This document shows, in pieces, positions 8,550 to 15,534 of a DNA stretch of 64,000 bases. The notes beneath the pieces were generated by a model. The model had not been told where the DNA came from. It was given only the letters and a program-made list of their open reading frames with translations, and made no database searches. The DNA is taken from the NCBI RefSeq assembly GCF_001641125.1, contig NZ_LWLP01000001.1, forward strand, positions 2,838,079 through 2,902,078, written 5' to 3'. The position numbers and the translations under genes were made by a program. Each line of letters starts with the position of its first letter. Position 1 is the first letter of the stretch. The stretch comes from Arthrobacter sp. OY3WO11 (GTDB lineage Bacteria > Actinomycetota > Actinomycetes > Actinomycetales > Micrococcaceae).

Positions 8550-9535
8550 TAGAACAGCACCCTCGCGAGGGCCTGGCGCGCCTTGGCAACCCGCTCGTCC
8601 GCGGCGCCCACCACCTCGAACAGCTCCAGAAGCCGGACGCGGGCAGTCTCACGCTCCGGCCCGAAGTTCCTGCCAATGAAGGAGACCAGCCGGTTCAACG
8701 CATCCTCCACATGGCCGCCGGCAACGTCGAGGTCAGCCACGCCCAGCTGGGCCGCAAGGTTGTCCGGTTCATTGGCCGCGAGCGTGCGCAGGGCCTCGCC
8801 GTCCTGGGCGGAAAGCGGCTGCAGCCTGCCCATCAGCTCCACCTGGGCCAGTCCGGCCTTGGCTTCATGGTCCGCAGGCATCTCGGTCAGCGCCTGGCGG
8901 TAGGCATCGGCGGCGGCAGCGTAATCGCCCGCTTCGATGGCGTCGAACGCCGCCTGGTGCAGCGGCGGCAGGGGTGCCGGAGCGTCTTCTTCCGCAGCGC
9001 CGGCACCCAGGCTCCCGGTCACGCCGTTCGCTGCGGCTACTTTCAGCAGTTCGTCAAAAAGGCTGCGCACCTGCTGCTCGTCCGCGCTGCCCTGGAAGAG
9101 CGGCACCGGCTGGCCCTTGAGGACGGCCACGGCGGTGGGAACAGCCTGCACCTGGAAGGCCTGGGCAAGCTGCGGGAACGCTTCGATGTCCGCGGCGCCA
9201 AGGACCAGCCGGCCGCCGTAGCCGGCAACCACCCGCTCCAGGACCTCGAGCACGGCTGCCGACTCCGGCGAGTAGGAAGCCCACAGCGCGAACACCACCG
9301 GCACCTGCGCGGAGAGCTCCACGAGCTGCTGGAAGTTGCCCTCGGTGACGTTGACCTTTAGTTCCTGGGCGCCGGCAGCGGCACCCGGCTGGGCGCCTTC
9401 CTGCGGCGTTCCGGTCCCGGCCGGCGAAGCTGGCGAGACCGGGCGCTGCTTCAGGCTGGAAAGGTCGACGGCGCCGCGCAGGTTAAGCAGGTTGGCAGCG
9501 GCAGGAGGGACAGGGCGGGAAGCTGGCGAACTCAT
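8549..9535 (-). CDS. thioredoxin-fold/TPR co-chaperone-like protein (YbbN/CnoX type) without CXXC
   Basis: A 328-aa protein. Residues about 1-60 are a flexible Pro/Ala-rich lead, about 60-170 a thioredoxin fold, and about 195-328 TPR-like helices, the layout of YbbN/CnoX chaperedoxins. The redox site is lost: the position of WASWCGPC reads WASYSPES, so both cysteines are serine, while the cis-Pro loop (QAVPTAVAVLKG) is kept. It therefore cannot be a thiol oxidoreductase, and a protein-binding or holdase role is inferred. The ATG at 9535 is chosen because a TAGAGT -10 box precedes it by 7 nt; a GTG 18 nt upstream would fall outside the mRNA. It heads an operon with the OYE reductase and DUF3253. 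Confidence 0.85.
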   Translation of the reverse strand: MSSPASRPVPPAAANLLNLRGAVDLSSLKQRPVSPASPAGTGTPQEGAQPGAAAGAQELKVNVTEGNFQQLVELSAQVPVVFALWASYSPESAAVLEVLERVVAGYGGRLVLGAADIEAFPQLAQAFQVQAVPTAVAVLKGQPVPLFQGSADEQQVRSLFDELLKVAAANGVTGSLGAGAAEEDAPAPLPPLHQAAFDAIEAGDYAAAADAYRQALTEMPADHEAKAGLAQVELMGRLQPLSAQDGEALRTLAANEPDNLAAQLGVADLDVAGGHVEDALNRLVSFIGRNFGPERETARVRLLELFEVVGAADERVAKARQALARVLF

Positions 9536-9542
9536 GCTTTCC

Positions 9543-9548
9543 ACTCTA
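9543..9548 (-). promoter_or_regulatory. -10 box, leaderless promoter of the thioredoxin/TPR-OYE operon
   Basis: TAGAGT (minus strand) ends 7 nt before the ATG at 9535. Inferred from motif and spacing. Confidence 0.45.
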
Positions 9549-9587
9549 GCCACTCCGGCCGCTGCCGGGGCTACTGCAGGAAGGGGA

Positions 9588-11288
9588 TTACTTGAAGCTG
9601 GCCCCCGTCAGGCCGCGGGTTGCCGCCACGAGCTTCATCGGGTCCGTTGATCCTGCCGGCGGCACGTACACGGCCACCGACTCGGCGAAGCTCAGGACCA
9701 TGCCGGTGGTGGTTTCCTTGCCGCCGGCCAGTGCTGCTGCGTCGTCACCGATGGTGAGCTTGTCGCCTGCGGCTTTGGGGGTGCCCTCGAAGCCGAAGTT
9801 GATCCGGCCCAGGACCAGCGCGCCGCCGTCAGCCGTGCGGAAGACAACAGTGCTTTCGGGGACCACCTTGTGGGTGAAGGAGAAGTTGCCGTTCTCGCCG
9901 GACTTCACCACTTCAGCCTGGTAGGACAGGGTGTCCGCGATGTACGGCGAGGACTCCCCTTCCACCAGCTTGTCCTTGAAGGCCGAATCTTCGGAGGTGA
10001 GGCGGTCGGCCAGGCCGGCCATGGCTTCTTCACCGCTGTAGAGCAGGCCCGTCTTGTCTGCGGGCGCCAGCGTTTCAGTGCCGTCCCGGCTGATGGTGGG
10101 GAACGTGGTGCCGGGCTGGAGCGGGTTGGTTTCCACGAGCTTGTAGTTCTCGCGCGGCGAGGCCTGGACCAGCGTCAGCAGCTGCGGAACCACATTGCCC
10201 TCACCCTGGGTCACGGCCATGACGGACCGCGGCCACTCGCGGTCGCTGGTCACCACGGTGGTGAGGAGCTTGGTGGAGCGCACCGGCATGCGCGGCTCGT
10301 AGGAGCCTACCTGTGAACGGATCTTGTAGTTCTGGGTGCGGACTTCCAGTTCGGTCCCGCCCACCCGGTCGGACAGCTTGGCGGCATCCTTGGCCGCATC
10401 GCCCGCGTCAACAGCGCTGGAGACCTGCTCCAGGATCCGGCGGAACTGCGCATCCAGCAGGACGGGCGAACCTGCCTCCTGCGCGGCGGGCGACGCCGTT
10501 GCCGCATCGGGGGAAGGCGCGGGAGAGGTGGCACTTGCGGCGACGCCGGTCCCGGCCACCACTGCAGCTGCAACCACGCCGGCAGCAGCCATGGTCACCC
10601 GTGACGACGACTTTGCCTCGCTGCGGGCGCGGGCGCGCCGGGCAAAGCCGCTGCCCTCGCCGCCGCCTTCACCGTTGCGCCTGCGGGCAGAGAGCAGGGC
10701 CAGTACGATCCCGGCAACAACCAGGAGGGAACCAAGGACCATCAGTGGAACGGCCCACGGTGTGGAGGTGTCGTTCGGGAACGTCATGGAGATGGAGGCA
10801 GGTGCGGGCTGCGTTCCGTCCGAGGCGAGCAGCAGGGTCCAGTCGCCGTCAGCCGGCGGGGTCCAGGAGTACTCAAGCTCGCCGCTGGCATTCTCCGTGG
10901 AAACCCAAAGGTCCGAGCCGGCGGGGTTGGGTGCAGTGGCCTCGCCGTCGGCGTGCTCAACCTGGAGCGACTCTCCATCCTCGGAAACGCCGCTAATGGT
11001 GTTGTGCGCGGCCTGGCCAACCCATGCGTCCACATCGTCCGGCCTGCCGGCGGCCAGCATAAAGTTGCCGTCGCCCTCGATGTCGATCTTGACTGTCCCG
11101 CCGTGCAGGGTCCGCAGGTTCTGGTCGATCACGGTTATCGGCGCAGCGGCAGCATCGGCCGGCGCGGAAGCCGTAAAGGTCTCGGAGGGGGCCCAGATGG
11201 TCCTCTGGCCAATGCCGGCCAAAAGTGTCAGGAGGCCGAGCAGCACGAGTGCGACTGCAGTCTTTAAACGCAAGGGAACACCTATCAT
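9588..11288 (-). CDS. membrane protein of unknown function
   Basis: A 566-aa protein I do not recognise. A first hydrophobic segment (about residues 8-28) looks like an uncleaved signal anchor. Residues 30-175 form an outward domain rich in beta and acid residues. A second membrane helix is at about 181-203, then a basic, Gly/Arg-rich cytosolic loop (to about 230) and a third helix at about 232-255. The C-terminal 300 residues then lie outside, with a Ser/Pro/Ala linker first. So two extracytoplasmic domains flank a short basic loop. The start ATG at 11288 has no clear ribosome site; an in-frame TTG is 5 codons on. No neighbour hints at a job. Confidence 0.75.
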   Translation of the reverse strand: MIGVPLRLKTAVALVLLGLLTLLAGIGQRTIWAPSETFTASAPADAAAAPITVIDQNLRTLHGGTVKIDIEGDGNFMLAAGRPDDVDAWVGQAAHNTISGVSEDGESLQVEHADGEATAPNPAGSDLWVSTENASGELEYSWTPPADGDWTLLLASDGTQPAPASISMTFPNDTSTPWAVPLMVLGSLLVVAGIVLALLSARRRNGEGGGEGSGFARRARARSEAKSSSRVTMAAAGVVAAAVVAGTGVAASATSPAPSPDAATASPAAQEAGSPVLLDAQFRRILEQVSSAVDAGDAAKDAAKLSDRVGGTELEVRTQNYKIRSQVGSYEPRMPVRSTKLLTTVVTSDREWPRSVMAVTQGEGNVVPQLLTLVQASPRENYKLVETNPLQPGTTFPTISRDGTETLAPADKTGLLYSGEEAMAGLADRLTSEDSAFKDKLVEGESSPYIADTLSYQAEVVKSGENGNFSFTHKVVPESTVVFRTADGGALVLGRINFGFEGTPKAAGDKLTIGDDAAALAGGKETTTGMVLSFAESVAVYVPPAGSTDPMKLVAATRGLTGASFK

Positions 11289-11392
11289 CAGCGGGGGTTT
11301 GGTTCAATGGTATCCGTTTTGTTATCGGGAGCCCGGATCGGGGCATCCCGCAGGATCGCCAGCAGGCCGCTGAGCAGGCCCTTCAGCTGTTG

Positions 11393-11421
11393 TTGACAAG
11401 GCTGCTGATAGTCTTTGCGAT
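11393..11421 (+). promoter_or_regulatory. possible promoter of the AI-2E transporter gene
   Basis: A perfect -35 TTGACA (11393-11398) is followed after 17 nt by TGCGAT (11416-11421), a weak -10. Transcription would start near 11428 and include a 9-codon reading frame (ATG at 11453, TGA at 11480-11482) overlapping the GTG start of the transporter gene. Inferred. Confidence 0.35.
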
Positions 11422-11478
11422 GATCATCACACCGGCCCGCCCACGCGGCGCCATGTACGGAACAGGCCCCCAAAACCA

Positions 11479-12801
11479 GTGACTGACAAGACGGACGAAT
11501 CCTCCGCGGCACCAGAGAATCCGGGGGGTACGCAGCCGCCGGCAGCCGCCCCCACCGGTCCTGGAGAAGGTCCTGGAACTGCCCGCCGGAAGAGGCCCGC
11601 CGCGGCCGCACTCGGGATGCTGGCACAGCGGCTGCGCCAGCCTTTGCCGGGCGCCCAGCCACGGCTTCGTTTCGAGATGCCGCCGGAGTACACGCGCCAG
11701 GACGGGAACGGCGGCGGCGAGGACAGCGGGGTGCAGCCGCAGTTCGGCAGTCCCGGCCCCCGGATTTCGCCGCAGCATCCCCTGTATCTGGGGTTCATGG
11801 GAACCGTGGGCGTTGGGCTTGCACTGCTGGTCTACTGGATCGGCTCCAACACCACGCAACTGCTCCTGTGGATCGTTGCGGCGCTTTTCATCGCACTGGG
11901 CCTGGAACCAGTCGTCAGCTGGCTGGAAGGCCGGAAAATCCCCCGCCCCGCCGGGATCCTGGTGTCCGTCACGGTGCTGGTGAGCGCCGTCGTCGGCTTT
12001 TTTGCCACCCTCATTCCCACCATCGTGGAACAGGTCACGCAGATCGTCGAGCAGGCACCGGTGTGGATCCGTGACTTTATCGATTCCGAGTTCTTCCGCA
12101 GCCTGGACGACCAGTTCGGTGTGCGTGAGCGCGTCACGGAAGAGCTGGACAAGTTCGTGAACGACCCCGCGGCAATGGGGGGAATCTTTGGCGGCGTTGT
12201 CGGCTTTGGTTCCACCGTGGCCAACGGACTTTTCGGCACCCTGATCGTCCTGGTGCTGAGCCTGTACTTCCTTGCCGCCCTGCCCGCGATGAAGAAGTGG
12301 GGCTACCGGCTTGCGCCGCGGTCCCGGCGGCACCGGGTGGAGGCCCTGTCCGAGGAAATCACCCGCTCGGTTGGCAACTACGTGATCGGGCAGGCGGTGG
12401 TCGCCCTCCTGAACGCCACCTTTGCCTTCATCGTGATGTCAATCGTGGGAATACCTTTCGCCCTACTGCTGGCCTTCGTGGTGGCCCTGCTTGCCTTCAT
12501 TCCCCTGGTGGGCGGAATGATTGCCGGGATCGTGGTGCTGCTGGTCTCGCTCACGGAGGGCTGGCAGGCCGCGGCCATCTACGGAATCTGCTACTTCGCC
12601 TACCTGCAGTTCGAGGCCTACTTCATCTCCCCGCGCATCATGCAGAAGGCCGTGGCCGTTCCCGGGGCCGTTGCTGTCATTTCCGTCATCGCCGGCGGCA
12701 GCCTGCTGGGCGTGCTCGGCGCCCTCATCGCCATTCCCACGGCGGCTGCTGTCCTGCTGCTGGTCAGGGAGATCTACATCGTCCGCCAGGACCAGCACTA
12801 A
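11479..12801 (+). CDS. AI-2E family transporter (TerC/PerM-like permease)
   Basis: A 440-aa inner-membrane protein. The first 95 residues are a hydrophilic Pro/Gly/Ala-rich tail. About eight transmembrane helices follow, with the family's amphipathic mid-region (IVEQVTQIVEQAPVWIRDFI) and the conserved LVGGMIAGIVVLLVSL and PGAVAVISVIAGGSLLGVLGA stretches near the C-terminus. The family includes Na+/H+ antiporters and putative autoinducer-2 exporters, so the substrate is uncertain. The start is GTG with no Shine-Dalgarno sequence. A 9-codon reading frame ends in a TGA overlapping the GTG, so re-initiation is possible. It converges with the alpha/beta hydrolase gene. Confidence 0.88.
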   Translation: MTDKTDESSAAPENPGGTQPPAAAPTGPGEGPGTARRKRPAAAALGMLAQRLRQPLPGAQPRLRFEMPPEYTRQDGNGGGEDSGVQPQFGSPGPRISPQHPLYLGFMGTVGVGLALLVYWIGSNTTQLLLWIVAALFIALGLEPVVSWLEGRKIPRPAGILVSVTVLVSAVVGFFATLIPTIVEQVTQIVEQAPVWIRDFIDSEFFRSLDDQFGVRERVTEELDKFVNDPAAMGGIFGGVVGFGSTVANGLFGTLIVLVLSLYFLAALPAMKKWGYRLAPRSRRHRVEALSEEITRSVGNYVIGQAVVALLNATFAFIVMSIVGIPFALLLAFVVALLAFIPLVGGMIAGIVVLLVSLTEGWQAAAIYGICYFAYLQFEAYFISPRIMQKAVAVPGAVAVISVIAGGSLLGVLGALIAIPTAAAVLLLVREIYIVRQDQH

Positions 12802-12818
12802 GCCGCCAGGACCAGCAC
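12783..12818 (+). repeat. 16-nt tandem direct repeat across the stop codon
   Basis: CCGCCAGGACCAGCAC occurs at 12783-12798 and again, identical, at 12803-12818, with the TAA stop of the AI-2E gene in the 4-nt spacer. It looks like a recent local duplication at the gene's 3' end. Confidence 0.85.
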
Positions 12819-12862
12819 CGGGCCGGCGCAGTGGGGCCGAACCCGGAGCGGGACCGGGGGTC

Positions 12863-13663
12863 CTAGGCGGAGGCTGTGGCTACGGGCCCGTCCCATTCCT
12901 GCGGCAGTCCCGCGGCGCCTGATCCTGCTTCGCTGACCTCATCCACGATTTCGTTGAGGACCCGGGCAGCATACTTCTCGCCCACCCACAGGTGTTTGGC
13001 GCCGTCCACGCCCACCACGCGGGCCTGCGGCACCAGGCTGAAGCGTTCGGCCGCCTCGGCAGGCTTGAGGAAGTCATCATGTTCAGGCACCAGGACCGTG
13101 AGCGGCTTCCCTGATGCGGCCCACTGGAGCAGGTCCTTGTCTGTGGCCCGGTGCAGCGGCGGTGAGAGCAGGACTGCTCCCTCGATCCGGGACGCCACCG
13201 GCTCCACGGCTCCATACATCAGGGCGAGTTCCGTGCCGAAGGACCATCCCACCAGCCAGCGGTTGGGCAGGCCGCGTTCGACGGCGAAGCGGACCGCGGC
13301 CTCCATGTCGTGGCGTTCCCCGATGCCCTCGTCGAAGGCCCCGCTGCTGGTTCCGTGCGGGGATGCGGTTCCGCGGGTGTTGAACCGCAGCACTGCGATG
13401 CCGGCGAGCGCCGGCAGCCGGTAGGAAGCCTTGCGGTAGACATGCGAGTCCATGAAGCCGCCGTGCGTTGGAAGGGGATGCAGGGTGATCAACGTGGCAT
13501 TCACGGGGCCGGATTCCGGCAGCGCCAGCTCGGCCACCAGGGTGTGGCCGTCTTCCGTATCCAGCTTCACCAGCTCGCGTTTGGCGGGCAGCACGGTGGA
13601 GGCACGGATGGGAGTGGGGCCTGGGCCCTGGCGGAATTCGTACGACGCCGGATCAAAAGTCAT
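12863..13663 (-). CDS. alpha/beta hydrolase
   Basis: A 266-aa cytosolic alpha/beta-hydrolase of the YqiA/dienelactone-hydrolase-like class. The oxyanion segment is LITLHPLPTHGGFMDS, the nucleophile elbow is GWSFGTE (Ser) and the catalytic His lies in DGAKHLWVGE; the acid is probably in LVPEHDDFLKP. There is no signal peptide. The natural substrate is unknown. The ATG follows a TAAGCT -10 box by 7 nt, so the message is probably leaderless. It converges with the AI-2E transporter gene and runs in the same direction as the small zinc-ribbon gene upstream. Confidence 0.9.
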   Translation of the reverse strand: MTFDPASYEFRQGPGPTPIRASTVLPAKRELVKLDTEDGHTLVAELALPESGPVNATLITLHPLPTHGGFMDSHVYRKASYRLPALAGIAVLRFNTRGTASPHGTSSGAFDEGIGERHDMEAAVRFAVERGLPNRWLVGWSFGTELALMYGAVEPVASRIEGAVLLSPPLHRATDKDLLQWAASGKPLTVLVPEHDDFLKPAEAAERFSLVPQARVVGVDGAKHLWVGEKYAARVLNEIVDEVSEAGSGAAGLPQEWDGPVATASA

Positions 13664-13670
13664 GCCTGCC

Positions 13671-13676
13671 AGCTTA
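13671..13676 (-). promoter_or_regulatory. -10 box, leaderless promoter of the alpha/beta hydrolase
   Basis: TAAGCT (minus strand) ends 7 nt before the ATG at 13663. Inferred. Confidence 0.45.
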
Positions 13677-13705
13677 GCGACAGCGGGCGCATCTTTGCCC
13701 GCCCG

Positions 13706-14062
13706 TCAGCGGTAGCGGTAACTGCGTGACATCCAGCAGTTGGTGTGCCAGTGCCGGCGCTCGGCCAGTCCGGCGGCAGCGCCGAACAGGTGGTCGTCCT
13801 TCCAGACCACCAGGTGGGCCACACCGGGCGGCACGGCAGTGGAGCACTCGGGGCAGATATAGGTCTTTTCGGCATTCCTGGCGGTCATGGTGCGCACCAT
13901 CCACTCGCCGTCTGGGGCGCTTTCCCGCCGGGCAATGCCGGCACGCGCCCGTTCGAGGTCGAGCTCGGGCACCTCCCGGCTGCCCTTCTTTCCAGCGCCA
14001 GCCCTCCCGGAGACGGAACCCTTTCCGGACACTGGACGGCGGGGTCGGTTGGAGCGCGGCAT
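13706..14062 (-). CDS. small basic zinc-ribbon-like protein, conserved in actinobacteria
   Basis: A 118-aa protein. The first 40 residues are very basic ([15 protein letters not shown]) and probably disordered. The C-terminal half has [20 protein letters not shown] and [12 protein letters not shown], giving Cys-x2-Cys plus His/Cys pairs that look like a zinc site. Relatives are often labelled ATP/GTP-binding proteins, but I see no nucleotide-binding motif. The basic tail and zinc site suggest nucleic-acid binding. A -10-like CAGAAT lies 6 nt before the ATG. It is divergent from nucS, with only 104 nt between the two starts, so the two may be co-regulated. Confidence 0.78.
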   Translation of the reverse strand: MPRSNRPRRPVSGKGSVSGRAGAGKKGSREVPELDLERARAGIARRESAPDGEWMVRTMTARNAEKTYICPECSTAVPPGVAHLVVWKDDHLFGAAAGLAERRHWHTNCWMSRSYRYR

Positions 14063-14068
14063 GCATCC

Positions 14069-14074
14069 ATTCTG
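14069..14074 (-). promoter_or_regulatory. -10 box of the zinc-ribbon gene
   Basis: CAGAAT (minus strand; 4 of 6 consensus bases) ends 6 nt before the ATG at 14062. The 6-nt spacer GGATGC is identical to that at the AAA+ gene. Inferred. Confidence 0.35.
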
Positions 14075-14153
14075 CCCCAGCCGCCGTGCTGTTTACCGCG
14101 GGCAGACCCGGCGGCGGTGGGCACCGGCTGCCACCTGCATGCGTGGCAGACGG

Positions 14154-14159
14154 TAGTCT
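14154..14159 (+). promoter_or_regulatory. -10 box, leaderless promoter of nucS
   Basis: TAGTCT ends 7 nt before the GTG at 14167 and fixes this start in a frame that otherwise stays open far upstream. Inferred. Confidence 0.5.
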
Positions 14160-14166
14160 GTACGGC

Positions 14167-14862
14167 GTGCGACTTGTGATAGCCCGATGCTCCGTTGATT
14201 ATGTTGGCCGGCTCAAAGCCCACCTCCCGCTTGCCACCAGGCTCCTGCTGGTGAAGGCCGACGGCTCCGTCCTGGTCCATTCAGACGGCGGTTCCTACAA
14301 GCCGCTCAACTGGATGAGCCCCCCGGCCACCCTCAGGGTTTCCTCCCCGGAGGACGTGGACCTTGAGCTGGGGGTGATGGAGCAGTGGACCGTCCAGTCG
14401 GCCAAGACCGATGACCGGCTCATCATCAACATCCATGAAAAGCTCGATGAGTCGTCCCACGATCTCGGCGTGGACCCCGGGCTCATCAAGGATGGCGTGG
14501 AGGCAGACCTGCAGCGGCTCCTGGCCGAACAGATTGAAACACTGGGAACGGGATACTCCCTCATCCGCCGTGAATACTTCACCGCCATCGGTCCGGTGGA
14601 TATCCTGGCGCGCGACGCCGAGGGCGCCACGGTTGCCATTGAACTGAAGCGGCGCGGCGATATCGACGGCGTCGAGCAACTCACTCGGTACCTTGAGTTG
14701 CTCAACCGCGACCCGCTGCTGGCCCCGGTCCGCGGGATTTTCGCGGCGCAGCAGATCAAGCCGCAGGCCAAGGTTCTTGCCAACGACCGGGGCATCGATT
14801 GCATCACGCTGGACTACGACGCCATGCGCGGCGTTGACGACAGTGAGTCCCGGCTTTTCTGA
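14167..14862 (+). CDS. nucS: mismatch-specific endonuclease NucS/EndoMS
   Basis: A 231-aa endonuclease that replaces MutS/MutL in actinobacteria: it cuts both strands at G:T, G:G and T:T mismatches, together with the beta clamp. The N-terminal domain begins [15 protein letters not shown] and contains [18 protein letters not shown]. The C-terminal RecB-like nuclease has GPVDILARD and VAIELKRRG (Asp, and the Glu-x-Lys pair). The final SRLF resembles a short clamp-binding tail. The open frame extends over 400 nt upstream, but the GTG 7 nt behind a TAGTCT -10 box begins exactly where the conserved protein begins. Confidence 0.96.
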   Translation: MRLVIARCSVDYVGRLKAHLPLATRLLLVKADGSVLVHSDGGSYKPLNWMSPPATLRVSSPEDVDLELGVMEQWTVQSAKTDDRLIINIHEKLDESSHDLGVDPGLIKDGVEADLQRLLAEQIETLGTGYSLIRREYFTAIGPVDILARDAEGATVAIELKRRGDIDGVEQLTRYLELLNRDPLLAPVRGIFAAQQIKPQAKVLANDRGIDCITLDYDAMRGVDDSESRLF

Positions 14863-14960
14863 GTGCGGCCTTTTGCGCACGGTGGCCGGATGTATATCTC
14901 ACTGACGTGCGCATTAACCTCTACTTTGCCCAAAATTTATCCATTTTGAAGCCCAAACCG

Positions 14961-14989
14961 TTGACCTGCGGGAACGGGCATGAAATTCT
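14961..14989 (+). promoter_or_regulatory. possible cold-shock gene promoter
   Basis: -35 TTGACC (14961-14966), 17-nt spacer, then AATTCT (14984-14989) preceded by the TGn of an extended -10. This predicts a 5' leader of about 165 nt. Inferred. Confidence 0.4.
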
Positions 14990-15162
14990 TATCTCAGTCT
15001 TTGTGTAGGTGTTTTTCATGCTCGCAAGACATGTTGCGAGCGCGGAGCTCCTGCACCGCCGGTTCCCTTTCCGGGGCGGCGAACCAGGATTCTTCTCGCG
15101 GAGTGACCAAGGCCGGCACGAGGTGTGCCGATCTTAAAAAGTTCCACAATGAGGAGAAATAA
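14990..15162 (+). promoter_or_regulatory. long structured 5' leader of the cold-shock gene
   Basis: The 300-nt gap between nucS and the cold-shock gene has no gene. Its second half looks like a leader. There is a perfect 7-bp stem CTCGCAA/TTGCGAG (15021-15027 with 15034-15040), then a GC-rich fold around CCGCC...GGCGG (about 15056-15083), and finally an open, A-rich stretch with the ribosome site. Length and layout resemble cspA leaders, which fold into thermosensitive structures. A 60-codon frame through it lacks any protein-like character. Confidence 0.45.
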
Positions 15163-15366
15163 ATGGCACAGGGAACCGTCAAGTGGTTCAACGCTGAAAA
15201 GGGCTTCGGCTTCATTACCCCGGATGATTCGGACGGGGACGTCTTCGTCCACTACTCCGAAATCCAGACCGGCGGCTTCAAGACCCTCGATGAGAACCAG
15301 CGCGTTCAGTTCGAAATCGGCCAGGGCGCAAAGGGTCCGCAGGCTACCGGCGTAACGCTGGTCTAG
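15163..15366 (+). CDS. cspA: cold-shock protein (CspA family)
   Basis: A 67-aa single cold-shock domain: [15 protein letters not shown] carries RNP1, [10 protein letters not shown] carries RNP2, and the end is the usual [10 protein letters not shown]. It binds single-stranded RNA/DNA and acts as an RNA chaperone in the cytosol. Start ATG with a good Shine-Dalgarno sequence (GAGGAGAAATAA). It is a monocistronic unit with a long leader in front and a strong terminator behind. Whether it is cold-induced or constitutive cannot be told from sequence; paralogues are usual in this group. Confidence 0.96.
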   Translation: MAQGTVKWFNAEKGFGFITPDDSDGDVFVHYSEIQTGGFKTLDENQRVQFEIGQGAKGPQATGVTLV

Positions 15367-15400
15367 TCCCCGCCCGCCGCCGCAACCGCGGCCGGCAGCA

Positions 15401-15437
15401 AAATGGCCCCCGGCATTCATGCCGGGGGCCATTTTTT
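15401..15437. terminator. strong intrinsic terminator
   Basis: A perfect stem of AAATGGCCCCCGGCAT with ATGCCGGGGGCCATTT, a 3-5 nt loop and TTTTTT on the plus side. It ends the cold-shock gene. On the minus strand four T follow the stem, so it may also serve transcription coming from the other direction. Confidence 0.93.
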
Positions 15438-15534
15438 ATGTTCTGTTTCCAGACGCGGGAATTGCAGGAATAAACGTGTGCAAAACCGGAAGCCCCCTAT
15501 GCGGCTGGAGATTCATCACACAATGCGGCGGTAT

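Noticed and set aside
13726..14166. N-terminal extension of NucS
   Set aside because: The conserved protein starts exactly at the GTG at 14167 behind a -10 box; the upstream frame overlaps a gene on the other strand.
14980..15162. 60-codon frame directly before the cold-shock gene
   Set aside because: It covers the structured leader; no ribosome site and low-quality composition.
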